Of a stretch of 64,000 nucleotides of DNA, positions 49,008 through 56,882 are shown one piece after another. Numbering within the stretch: position 1 is the first letter of the stretch; each line of letters opens with the position of its first letter. Below the pieces are notes generated by a model. It made no database searches. It had not been told where the DNA came from and was given only the letters and a program-made list of their open reading frames with translations. Both the position numbers and the translations under genes were made by a program. The stretch comes from an uncultured Eubacteriales bacterium (lineage in GTDB: Bacteria; Bacillota; Clostridia; Oscillospirales; Oscillospiraceae), in assembly GCA_900543085.1 (NCBI GenBank), contig UQQF01000004.1, forward strand, positions 11,361 through 75,360, written 5' to 3'.

Positions 49008-49937
49008 TCAGCCCTCCATAACGTGTAGATTTCTTACGGTTTCGTCGCTTATGTGCTCCATGATGGAGTACGCGTGCGGCTCCATATAGTCGCCGCGCGC
49101 CTCTGTCAGCCCCTGCAGCTCCAGCTCCTTGACGGCGATGGCGCAGACGGCCTCGATGTCATTGGCTATGCTCACGTCGTCGCGGCGGGTGGAGCCGGAG
49201 GCTATGTCCTTGAGATAGGGCATGGCCTCGCCCATCGCCACCAGTCCCTCCGCTCCGGCGAACTGCCACTTGTAGAACGGCTCATACCGGAAGTTGAGCA
49301 GATACAGCATCGAGAGCGACGCGTTCAAAAACTCGCCCAGCGCCAGCCGCGCGCCGAACACGTCCCCGCGGCGCATCATGCGGTAGTAGTTGTACTGCCC
49401 GGACTGCGCCATCGTGGCCGCGCGAGCCGCGAGCTTCTTTAAGCGCACATCCTCGGGGTAACAGGGCAAAAGGGCGTTGCGCACCGCCGTGAACTCGCCC
49501 AGGCCGTCTTCAAACACCTCGCCGGACGTGCAGGTGGCGAGGAAGTGCTCCTGTATGCGCACCCACTTCATCAGCGTGTCCGGCACGCCGGGGCAGCCGA
49601 TGTAGTAGCTGTAGAAGCTCCCCGTCGTCATCACGCCGACGCGCTGCGCGCCGGTGCGCGTTGGCTTCCGCTCAAAGCCCATGAACTCCCGCGGCAGAGC
49701 CTCGTAGGCGCTCTGCATGGCCGCGCCGCAGAGCTCGTAGTCGGCCTCGTTCAGCCAGACGATGAAGCCCGGGCCGAAATCGTGGTCGCGCGAGAACTCG
49801 TCGTCCAGACCCAGGCAGTCGCTGCCCTGCCCGGACAGTCCCACTGCTGCCCGGCTCATGACCTCCGGGAAGCGCTCTTTCAGCGCGGGGGCGCCGACCT
49901 GTTCATAGTAGAGCCTGCAGAGCTCCAGACCCTTCAT
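49008..49937 (-). CDS. DUF4037 domain protein, nucleotidyltransferase-like
   Basis: The 309-residue protein contains G-L-S-G-Q-G-S-D-C-L-G-L-D-D-E-F-S-R-D-H-D-F-G-P-G-F, a variant of the G-S ... D-x-D signature of the polymerase-beta nucleotidyltransferases, followed by the helical DUF4037 domain. No partner antitoxin or substrate is evident. It is the first gene of a two-gene unit with purine nucleoside phosphorylase; the spacing suggests coupled translation. Role unknown. Confidence 0.82.
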   Translation of the reverse strand: MKGLELCRLYYEQVGAPALKERFPEVMSRAAVGLSGQGSDCLGLDDEFSRDHDFGPGFIVWLNEADYELCGAAMQSAYEALPREFMGFERKPTRTGAQRVGVMTTGSFYSYYIGCPGVPDTLMKWVRIQEHFLATCTSGEVFEDGLGEFTAVRNALLPCYPEDVRLKKLAARAATMAQSGQYNYYRMMRRGDVFGARLALGEFLNASLSMLYLLNFRYEPFYKWQFAGAEGLVAMGEAMPYLKDIASGSTRRDDVSIANDIEAVCAIAVKELELQGLTEARGDYMEPHAYSIMEHISDETVRNLHVMEG

Positions 49938-50069
49938 AGGACATCACCTCGAATCTATATCTAGTGCCTCAGGGCATATTGCCCATGGCATATTGCACTA
50001 CTTATTGTCGCTTATCCGCGTGAAAATTGCAAGGACTTTTTGCGCGGAGTGTGGTATAGTATATGGGCT

Positions 50070-50208
50070 GCCCGAACAGAGGCCGCAAAGCCCGGTTACA
50101 AAAGTATAGGCGTTGGGTGACGTAAGAACCTGCGTGATAACAACCCGGGCACAGAGACTTTACATTTCGGTAACGAATGGTTCCAATCTGTATTTTGTGG
50201 CCTTTGCC
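50070..50208 (+). ncRNA. Candidate structured RNA with three-way junction
   Basis: No gene fits this stretch, but it folds well. AGGCCGCAAA (50080-50089) pairs with TTTGTGGCCT (50194-50203) as an outer stem of ten pairs. Directly inside, GCCCGG (50090) pairs with CCGGGC (50145), and ACAGA (50151) with TCTGT (50187), making a three-way junction. The second arm ends in CATTTCG-GTAA-CGAATG, a hairpin with a GNRA loop. A -10-like TATAGT stands at 50054. The promoter of nrdG comes after it, so it is probably a separate transcript. Strand is inferred. Known SRP, tmRNA and RNase P signatures are absent. Confidence 0.5.
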
Positions 50209-50210
50209 TA

Positions 50211-50242
50211 TTGACAACAGTCCGCAAACACTATATATTGTG
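50211..50242 (+). promoter_or_regulatory. nrdGD promoter with NrdR box
   Basis: TTGACA, 17 bases and TATATT form a strong promoter. The -10 box sits within ACACTATATATTGTG, a near-perfect NrdR box, the site through which NrdR represses ribonucleotide reductase genes when dATP is high. Only one box is clear; NrdR usually uses two. Confidence 0.85.
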
Positions 50243-50318
50243 ATACAGACGCTCCCGAGGGCGCAAGATGTGCGCTCACGGCGGGCGGGTTTTTACGCTT
50301 GAAACGGAGGTTCGGCGC

Positions 50319-51014
50319 GTGTTTTTGGCCGGAATACAGAAGCTTACACTGCTGGATTACCCCGGCAAGGTGGCGTGCACGGTGTTCACGGCGGGCTGCG
50401 ACCTGCGCTGCCCCTTCTGCCACAACGCCTCGCTGGCTCTGCCGGAGCGGGAGAGCGACTCCATGGAGCTTGACGACCTGCTGGCCTTCCTGCGCAAGCG
50501 GCAGGGCATACTCGACGGCGTGGCCGTTACGGGCGGCGAGCCGCTGATGCACCCCGGCATCGTGGACGTGCTTGGCAAGATAAAGGCGCTCGGCTACAGC
50601 GTGAAGCTGGACACGAACGGCACCTTCCCCAAGCGCCTGCGCGAGATAGTCGAGGCGAAGCTCGCAGACCGCGTGGCCATGGACATCAAGGCCGCGCCGG
50701 AAAACTACGGCAAGCTGGTGGGCATCCCCGGCTATGACATTGCTCCCATACGCGAGAGCGCGGAGTACCTCATGGGCTGCGGCGTGGACTACGAGTTCCG
50801 CACCACGGCGGTCAAAGGGCTGCACACGCGCGCCGACTTCGAGGGCATCGCGCAGTGGATAGCCGGTGCGAAGGAGTACTACATACAGGAGTTCAAGGAC
50901 TCCGGCGACCTCATAGCCGGGCAGGGACTGGACGGCTTCACGGAGGCCGAGATGCACGCGCTCGCGGAGGTCGTAAGGCCGCTTGTGCCGTCGGTGCAGG
51001 TGCGCGGGATATGA
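50319..51014 (+). CDS. nrdG: Anaerobic ribonucleotide reductase activating protein
   Basis: NrdG is the radical SAM enzyme that installs the glycyl radical on NrdD. The 231-residue protein has T-A-G-C-D-L-R-C-P-F-C-H-N (C-x3-C-x2-C), V-T-G-G-E-P-L-M and K-L-D-T-N-G, all family motifs. The GTG start lies 8 bases after GGAGG and leaves a roughly 75-base leader from the predicted start point. It precedes nrdD by 36 bases, the reverse of the more usual nrdD-nrdG order. Confidence 0.93.
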   Translation: MFLAGIQKLTLLDYPGKVACTVFTAGCDLRCPFCHNASLALPERESDSMELDDLLAFLRKRQGILDGVAVTGGEPLMHPGIVDVLGKIKALGYSVKLDTNGTFPKRLREIVEAKLADRVAMDIKAAPENYGKLVGIPGYDIAPIRESAEYLMGCGVDYEFRTTAVKGLHTRADFEGIAQWIAGAKEYYIQEFKDSGDLIAGQGLDGFTEAEMHALAEVVRPLVPSVQVRGI

Positions 51015-51050
51015 CGTATATAAACGATTATACATACAGGAGGGCAAAAG

Positions 51051-53471
51051 ATGTACAGGGTTAAAAAGAGAGACGGCGACCTAGTCGATTTCAACATCAG
51101 CAAAATAAGCGCTGCCATAAAGAAGGCCTTTGAGGCCACGGGCACCGAGTATAACGAGAGCGTCATAGACTTCCTCGCGCTCAAGACCACGGCCGACTTC
51201 CAGAGCAAGATCGAGAACGAGGCCATCTCCGTCGAGGACATCCAGGACAGCGTCGAGGCCGTGCTCTCCCGCGGAGGGTACGAGCACGTCGCGAAGGCGT
51301 ACATCCTCTACCGCCGCCAGCGCGAGAAGCTGCGCAACATGAAGAACACCTACCTCGACTACAAGAACGTGGTCGACAGCTACCTTGACGCGAGCGACTG
51401 GCGCGTCAAGGAGAACAGCACCGTCAACTACTCCGTCGGCGGCCTCATCCTCTCCAACTCCGGCGCCATCACCGCCAACTACTGGCTCAGCGAGATATAC
51501 GACGACGAGATAGCCAACGCCCACAAGAACGCAGACCTCCACCTGCACGACCTCTCCATGCTCACCGGCTACTGCGCGGGCTGGAGCCTCAAGCAGCTCA
51601 TCCAGGAGGGTCTGGGCGGCATCCCCGGCAAGATAACCTCCTCCCCGGCCAGCCACCTCTCCACGCTCTGCAACCAGATGGTCAACTTCCTCGGCATCAT
51701 GCAGAACGAGTGGGCCGGCGCGCAGGCCTTCTCCAGCTTTGACACCTACCTCGCCCCCTTCGTCAAGGTGGACAACCTCAACTACAAAGAAGTCAAGCAG
51801 TGCATCCAGAGCTTTGTCTACGGCGTGAACACCCCGTCGCGCTGGGGCACTCAGGCTCCCTTCTCCAACATCACTCTCGACTGGACCGTGCCCGCCGACC
51901 TCAGGGATCAGAAGGCCATCGTCGGCGGCAAGGAGATGGACTTCACCTACGGCGACTGCAAGGCCGAGATGGACATGGTCAACAAGGCCTTCATCGACAT
52001 CATGATCGAGGGCGACGCCAACGGCCGCGGCTTCCAGTACCCCATCCCCACCTACTCGATAACCAAGGACTTCGACTGGTCGCCCACGGAGAACAACAAG
52101 CTGCTCTTTGAGATGACCGCCAAGTACGGCACGCCCTACTTCTCCAACTACATCAACTCCGACATGGAGCCGAGCGACGTGCGCAGCATGTGCTGCCGCC
52201 TCCGTCTCGACCTGCGCGAGCTGCGCAAGAAGTCCGGCGGCTACTTCGGCTCCGGCGAGAGCACCGGCTCCATCGGCGTCGTCACGCTGAACATGCCGCG
52301 CCTGGCCTACCTCTCCAAGGACGAGGACGACTTCATCCGCCGCCTGGACAAGCTGATGGACATCGCCGCGCGCAGTCTCAAGGTAAAGCGCGACGTGGTC
52401 ACCAAGCTGATGAACGAGGGACTCTACCCCTACACGAGGCGCTACCTCGGCACCTTTGAGAACCACTTCTCCACCATCGGCCTCGTCGGCATGAACGAGG
52501 CGGGTCTCAACGCCAAGTGGATCCGCGCCGACATGACGCACGAGAGCTGCCAGGAGTTCACCAAGCGCACTCTCAGGCACATGCTCAGCCGCCTCTCCGA
52601 CTATCAGGAGATGTACGGCGACCTCTACAACCTCGAGGCCACCCCGGCCGAGAGCACCAGCTACCGCCTCGCCAAGCACGACGTGGAGCGCTACCCCGAC
52701 ATCATCACCGCCGCCGAGCCGGGCGGTACCCCCTACTACACCAACAGCTCCCACCTGCCTGTCGGCTACACCGACGACATCTTCGCCGCGCTGGACATCC
52801 AGGACGAGCTGCAGACCCTGTACACCTCCGGCACCGTGTTCCACGCCTTCCTGGGCGAGAAGCTGCCGGATTGGCAGGCCGCCGCTTCCCTCGTGCGCAA
52901 GATCGCCGAGAACTACAAGCTGCCCTACTACACGCTCAGCCCGACCTACTCTGTCTGCAAGAACGACGGCTACCTCGCCGGCGAGCAGTTCACCTGCCCG
53001 CACTGCGGCGAGAGCGCCGAGGTCTACAGCCGCATAACCGGCTACTACCGCCCGGTGCAGAACTGGAACGCCGGCAAGACCCAGGAGTACAAAGAACGCA
53101 AGACCTACGACCTCGCCCACAGCCACCTCGACCCGCTCAAGCACCCCACCGGCTGCGGCTGCGACCACGAGCCGGATCTGGACAGACACATCGGCGCCGA
53201 GCCGAAGGCCGCCGAGCCTGTGAGCAATGTGCCCGCGGGCAAGAACCTCCTGTTCACCACCCCCACCTGCCCGAACTGCCGCCTCGCCGTGACCATGCTC
53301 GACAAGCAGAACTTCCCCTATGAGAAGCTCAACGCCGAGGAGAACGTGGAGCTCGCCAAGCAGTTCGGCGTCAAGCAGGCTCCCACGCTGGTCGTCACCA
53401 CCGACAGCGGCTTTGAGAAGTACGCCGGAGCGGGCGCTATAAAGCAGTACGCCGCGGGCTGTGCCCGCTGA
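51051..53471 (+). CDS. nrdD: Anaerobic ribonucleoside-triphosphate reductase with fused glutaredoxin-like domain
   Basis: NrdD makes dNTPs from NTPs without oxygen. The 806-residue protein has an ATP-cone (1-95: M-Y-R-V-K-K-R-D-G, F-N-I-S-K-I), the ten-strand barrel and the radical site R-I-T-G-Y-Y with Gly664. A Cys-x2-Cys pair C-P-H-C before it is part of the zinc site. Beyond residue 730 a thioredoxin-fold segment is added (L-L-F-T-T-P-T-C-P-N-C with C740 and C743, later Q-A-P-T-L-V-V). Typical NrdD is near 710 residues. The extra domain may supply electrons. AGGAGGGC precedes the ATG. Confidence 0.95.
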   Translation: MYRVKKRDGDLVDFNISKISAAIKKAFEATGTEYNESVIDFLALKTTADFQSKIENEAISVEDIQDSVEAVLSRGGYEHVAKAYILYRRQREKLRNMKNTYLDYKNVVDSYLDASDWRVKENSTVNYSVGGLILSNSGAITANYWLSEIYDDEIANAHKNADLHLHDLSMLTGYCAGWSLKQLIQEGLGGIPGKITSSPASHLSTLCNQMVNFLGIMQNEWAGAQAFSSFDTYLAPFVKVDNLNYKEVKQCIQSFVYGVNTPSRWGTQAPFSNITLDWTVPADLRDQKAIVGGKEMDFTYGDCKAEMDMVNKAFIDIMIEGDANGRGFQYPIPTYSITKDFDWSPTENNKLLFEMTAKYGTPYFSNYINSDMEPSDVRSMCCRLRLDLRELRKKSGGYFGSGESTGSIGVVTLNMPRLAYLSKDEDDFIRRLDKLMDIAARSLKVKRDVVTKLMNEGLYPYTRRYLGTFENHFSTIGLVGMNEAGLNAKWIRADMTHESCQEFTKRTLRHMLSRLSDYQEMYGDLYNLEATPAESTSYRLAKHDVERYPDIITAAEPGGTPYYTNSSHLPVGYTDDIFAALDIQDELQTLYTSGTVFHAFLGEKLPDWQAAASLVRKIAENYKLPYYTLSPTYSVCKNDGYLAGEQFTCPHCGESAEVYSRITGYYRPVQNWNAGKTQEYKERKTYDLAHSHLDPLKHPTGCGCDHEPDLDRHIGAEPKAAEPVSNVPAGKNLLFTTPTCPNCRLAVTMLDKQNFPYEKLNAEENVELAKQFGVKQAPTLVVTTDSGFEKYAGAGAIKQYAAGCAR

Positions 53472-53576
53472 CGATGCGGGTCTTCGCCGCGCAGCAGACC
53501 CAAGCCGGCTGCCCGGTGACGTGCCTGTCTGCGTCGACCGGCGCAGGCAGGCTTCCCGCTTGACAGGTGAACACAG

Positions 53577-53879
53577 ATGACCGAATTTTCCAAAAATGTT
53601 TACGCAGCCGTGCAGAGTATTCCGCGCGGCTGCGTTATGAGCTATGGGCGCGTGGCCGCCCTGGCCGGGAACCCGCGCGCGGCGCGCGGCGTGGGCTTCG
53701 CGCTGCACCACAACCCGTATCCGGGCGTCGTGCCCTGCCACCGCGTGGTGTTCTCCGACGGACGCCTGGCCAGCGCCTTCGCCTTCGGCGGCGAGGGCGT
53801 GCAGCGCGCCCTGCTCGAGTCCGAGGGCGTCGAGTTCCTCCCCGACGGACGGGTTGACATGGCCAAGTGCGGGATATAG
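53577..53879 (+). CDS. MGMT-family DNA-binding methyltransferase domain protein
   Basis: The 100-residue protein is just the C-terminal domain of O6-alkylguanine-DNA alkyltransferases: I-P-R-G-C-V-M-S-Y-G-R-V-A helix, A-A-R-G-V-G-F-A, and P-G-V-V-P-C-H-R-V-V with the acceptor Cys kept. In Atl-type proteins the Cys is replaced, so this copy could still transfer methyl groups. It follows nrdD by about 105 bases and may be read from the same transcript. AGGTG is near the ATG. Confidence 0.88.
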   Translation: MTEFSKNVYAAVQSIPRGCVMSYGRVAALAGNPRAARGVGFALHHNPYPGVVPCHRVVFSDGRLASAFAFGGEGVQRALLESEGVEFLPDGRVDMAKCGI

Positions 53880-53920
53880 GCCAAACGGAATATCGCAGGC
53901 AGCGCCTCAACACAGCGCAA

Positions 53921-53955
53921 AGAGACGGCGGGGGAAAGCTTTCCACCGCCGTCTA
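53921..53955 (-). terminator. Hairpin between the MGMT gene and the next convergent gene
   Basis: AGACGGCGG pairs with CCGCCGTCT; GAAAGCTTTC extends it. The better T-content lies on the minus side. Confidence 0.65.
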
Positions 53956-53963
53956 CAGCTATG

Positions 53964-54746
53964 TCACTCCCCCAATGCCATAAGGCGGGAGGCGTTGAAG
54001 TCGTCCTCGTCAAAGTCCAGATAGCCGCATTGACAGGCGGCCACCGGGTACGCATAGAAAGTCTCCCCGCCGCGCTCGACCACGATGCGCGGCCTGATAA
54101 GACGCAGGGCGTACCTACTCTCCGGGAGTTCGACTTCTCCCGAGATCTCGCCGTTTTCAATGCCCAGCGCCGGTGTGCGGCGCTCACAGTACTCGAGATA
54201 CACCTTGTCGCCGTCCGAAACCCCGTCGTCAAATATGTACCTGTACGGCAGGGCGTCGGTCTTGCTGGTGGCATACACCGTGCTGTAGCTGTCGACGGCC
54301 AGGGTCTCGGTCTCGTCCGCCACGTCGAAGCACCAGTCGCCGATAACGTGCGTGGAACTCCCCTCCGGGTATGTCAAGACCAGCTCGCTCGCGTGGTAGA
54401 CGCCGCTCTTGTCGAAGCTGAAGCAGATATCCAGCGCATAGGAGCGCACAGCGCCGTCGGAGTCCCGCTCGCGAACGTCTGTGATCTCCACGCCGACCGC
54501 GCCCTCACAGCCGCGCAGCTCGGCGCTGACCGGCTCAAAGCCCTGATTTGGCACGTCAAAGTACGTGAGGCTTATCTCCTCCGTAGTGCCGCTCCCGGCG
54601 GCGATGCAAGCCTCCACCTGGGCGAAGAAGCCCGGTCCTGCGCCGCGGCGCTGCCCAAGCAGGGCGAGGGCGACGATGATTACAAGTATAAGCAGCAATA
54701 TAGCCACAGTTAATGCGACTGTTTTAGCTTTTTCCGCAGTTTTCAC
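53964..54746 (-). CDS. Membrane-anchored protein of unknown function
   Basis: The 260-residue protein has a single N-terminal membrane helix (A-L-T-V-A-I-L-L-L-I-L-V-I-I-V-A-L-A-L-L) and then about 225 outside residues with mostly beta pattern. Four or five Cys appear (C-F-D-V-A, Y-C-E-R, C-Q-C-G), which could form disulfides. The family is not recognised. The start is a GTG behind GGGGGGTG. It is divergent from trxB. Confidence 0.72.
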   Translation of the reverse strand: MKTAEKAKTVALTVAILLLILVIIVALALLGQRRGAGPGFFAQVEACIAAGSGTTEEISLTYFDVPNQGFEPVSAELRGCEGAVGVEITDVRERDSDGAVRSYALDICFSFDKSGVYHASELVLTYPEGSSTHVIGDWCFDVADETETLAVDSYSTVYATSKTDALPYRYIFDDGVSDGDKVYLEYCERRTPALGIENGEISGEVELPESRYALRLIRPRIVVERGGETFYAYPVAACQCGYLDFDEDDFNASRLMALGE

Positions 54747-54897
54747 AATGTTTCACCCCCCTGATTTCACGATTTAAAGTCTATGCAAACATGATAACAC
54801 AGCAGAAAAACGCAGCCAACCTCCGCCTCGGGCGGTGAAGGGCTGCCGGAAAAATATTTGTAAGCAACACCAAAAAACGAGGATAGGAGCAAACAAT

Positions 54898-55830
54898 ATG
54901 ACGAACTACGACATCATCATCGTCGGCGGAGGTTCCGCCGGCCTTACCGCCGCTATCTACGCCCGCCGTGCCGAGCGCAGCGTGCTGATACTCGAGAAGA
55001 ACGGCTTCGGCGGACAGATCGCGCAGTCCCCGAGGGTGGACAATTTCCCGGGCATCCCCTCCGTCTCCGGCGCCGAGCTGAGCGACAAGATGCTCAGCCA
55101 CGCGCTCGACCTGGGCGTCGAAGTCGACCTGGCCGAGGTCACGGCCGTGGAGCCGGACGGTGACGGCAGCTTCACCGTCAGGACCGAGGACGGCGAGTAC
55201 GGCGCGGGCGCGGTCATCCTGGCCACGGGCGCGCGGCACCGCCGCCTCGGCGTGGAGCGCGAGGACGAGTTCGCGGGCAGCGGCGTGTGCTACTGCGCCG
55301 TCTGCGACGGAGCCTTTTACCCCGGCCATCCCGTGGCCGTGGTCGGCGGCGGCGACACCGCCGTCAGGGACGCGCTGCTGCTGGCCAACACCTGCTCCGA
55401 AGTTTACATAATACATCGCCGCGCCGGCTTCCGCGCCGAGGCCGCCAACGTCGCCGCGCTCAAGAGCAGGGAGAACGTACACCTCGTCATGAACTCGCGC
55501 GTGACCGCCCTGCTCGGCGATGGCGAGCTGAGCGGCGTCGAGGTCGAGAACGTGGAAAGCGGCGAGAAGACCGTGCTCACCGTCTCCGGACTGTTCGTCG
55601 CCATCGGCCACGAGAGCGACAACGAGGCTTTCAGGGGTCTCGCCGAGACCGACGCCGCCGGTTGGTTCACCGCCGGCGAGGACTGCACGACCGGCACTCC
55701 CGGCGTGTTCGTCGCGGGCGACTGCCGCGTCAAGGGCGTCAAGCAGCTCATAACCGCCGCCGGGGACGGCGCCAGCGCCGCCGTGGCCGCCTGCGCCTGG
55801 CTGGACAGCAAGAGCGAAGATATTAGTTGA
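54898..55830 (+). CDS. trxB: Thioredoxin reductase (NADPH)
   Basis: TrxB passes electrons from NADPH through FAD to thioredoxin. The 310-residue protein has the FAD motif I-V-G-G-G-S-A-G-L-T-A, the redox pair C-A-V-C, the NADPH motif V-V-G-G-G-D-T-A and the late FAD motif V-F-V-A-G-D-C-R. ATAGGAGC precedes the ATG. The stop codon lies inside the left arm of an inverted repeat that controls the next gene. Confidence 0.94.
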   Translation: MTNYDIIIVGGGSAGLTAAIYARRAERSVLILEKNGFGGQIAQSPRVDNFPGIPSVSGAELSDKMLSHALDLGVEVDLAEVTAVEPDGDGSFTVRTEDGEYGAGAVILATGARHRRLGVEREDEFAGSGVCYCAVCDGAFYPGHPVAVVGGGDTAVRDALLLANTCSEVYIIHRRAGFRAEAANVAALKSRENVHLVMNSRVTALLGDGELSGVEVENVESGEKTVLTVSGLFVAIGHESDNEAFRGLAETDAAGWFTAGEDCTTGTPGVFVAGDCRVKGVKQLITAAGDGASAAVAACAWLDSKSEDIS

Positions 55831-55865
55831 CTGAGTCAAATATAATGCTTGACTCAGTCAACTAA
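55823..55865 (+). promoter_or_regulatory. Perfect 17-bp inverted repeat, probable MarR operator
   Basis: TTAGTTGACTGAGTCAA, nine bases, and its exact complement. The right arm contains the -35 box TTGACT of the next gene, so a bound dimer would block transcription. The left arm overlaps the trxB stop. Operator function for the MarR-GNAT protein encoded next is inference, but the geometry is typical. Confidence 0.75.
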
Positions 55866-55877
55866 TCGTGCTATACT
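55849..55877 (+). promoter_or_regulatory. Promoter of the MarR-GNAT gene
   Basis: TTGACT, 17 bases and TATACT, 29 bases before the GTG start. Confidence 0.85.
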
Positions 55878-55906
55878 GTGCTCACAACAGCACAGGAGGC
55901 GATCTC

Positions 55907-56836
55907 GTGACAGACGAAAACACACGGCAGGTAGAGACAATACGCGCTTTTAACCGCTACTACACCAACGTGCTCGGCCTGCTGGACCAGCACATACTTG
56001 AAAGCGGCTATTCGCTCGCCGAGGCGAGGGTGCTGCACGAGACGGCGCTGGCTCAGCCCTGCACCGCCGCGGCCTTGTCCGCCTCGCTGAGCATGGACGC
56101 CGGGTATCTCAGCCGCATCCTAAAGCGCCTCGAGGCCGCCTCCCTGCTGATAAGGGAGCGTTCGGCGGCGGACGCTCGCGCGAGCAGCCTGAGGCTTTCG
56201 CCTGAGGGCGAGCGCGCGCTGGCGGAGCTGAACCGCCGCTCCGCCGCGCAGATAGCCGAGCTGATCTCCGGCGTATCCGAGACCGGACGCCGGGAGCTTA
56301 TCCGCAGCATGACGTCCATCGAGACCGTGCTCACGCGCGGCAAATCGCTCAAGCCCGGGGACATACGCCTGCGGACGGAGCTTCGCCCGGGCGACGCGGG
56401 CTATATAACCGCCATGCACGGGCGCGTCTACAGCGAGGAGTACGGCTACGGCGTCGCCTTCGAGGGCTATGTGGCGCAGTCGTTCTTTGAGTTCCTGCGC
56501 GATTATGACCCGGAGCGTGACCGGCTCTGGTGCGCGGAGCACGCCGGACGCACGATCGGCTGCATAGGCGTCAAGGGGAGCGGGGAGCGGGCGCAGCTGC
56601 GCTGGTTTCTGCTCGAGCCTGAGTACCGCGGCATGGGTCTCGGCCGCCGCATGCTGCAAAGCGCGCTGGACTTTGCCCGTGCTCAAGGGTATGAAAGCGC
56701 TTATCTCGACACCACGGACGACCTGCACGACGCCCTCAGGCTCTATCGCCGCGCGGGCTTCGAGACGGCCTCGGCAAAGCCGAACAACACGTGGCGTGAA
56801 AACGTCATGGAGATCGAAATGACAATGAAGCTGTGA
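55907..56836 (+). CDS. MarR-type regulator fused to a GNAT acetyltransferase
   Basis: The 309-residue protein has a MarR winged-helix domain (1-145: A-E-A-R-V-L-H-E, L-S-M-D-A-G-Y-L-S-R-I-L-K-R-L-E, S-S-L-R-L-S-P-E-G) and a GNAT domain (155-309). The acetyl-CoA loop is Y-R-G-M-G-L-G-R-R, with Y-L-D-T-T-D-D-L-H-D-A near the end. Such fusions occur in several phyla and probably sense and modify the same compound; the substrate is unknown. GTG follows AGGAGGCG. It is likely self-regulated through the adjacent inverted repeat. Confidence 0.92.
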   Translation: MTDENTRQVETIRAFNRYYTNVLGLLDQHILESGYSLAEARVLHETALAQPCTAAALSASLSMDAGYLSRILKRLEAASLLIRERSAADARASSLRLSPEGERALAELNRRSAAQIAELISGVSETGRRELIRSMTSIETVLTRGKSLKPGDIRLRTELRPGDAGYITAMHGRVYSEEYGYGVAFEGYVAQSFFEFLRDYDPERDRLWCAEHAGRTIGCIGVKGSGERAQLRWFLLEPEYRGMGLGRRMLQSALDFARAQGYESAYLDTTDDLHDALRLYRRAGFETASAKPNNTWRENVMEIEMTMKL

Positions 56837-56842
56837 GCAGCA

Positions 56843-56878
56843 GGCCCCCGGCGGGACGACCCGCCGGGGGCTTTTCGG
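56843..56878 (+). terminator. Bidirectional terminator
   Basis: GCCCCCGGCGGG pairs with CCCGCCGGGGGC around ACGA and ends in TTTT. Confidence 0.9.
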
Positions 56879-56882
56879 CGTC

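Noticed and set aside
50070..50208. SRP RNA, tmRNA or RNase P RNA as identity
   Set aside because: The conserved core words of these RNAs are absent, and the region is too short for RNase P.
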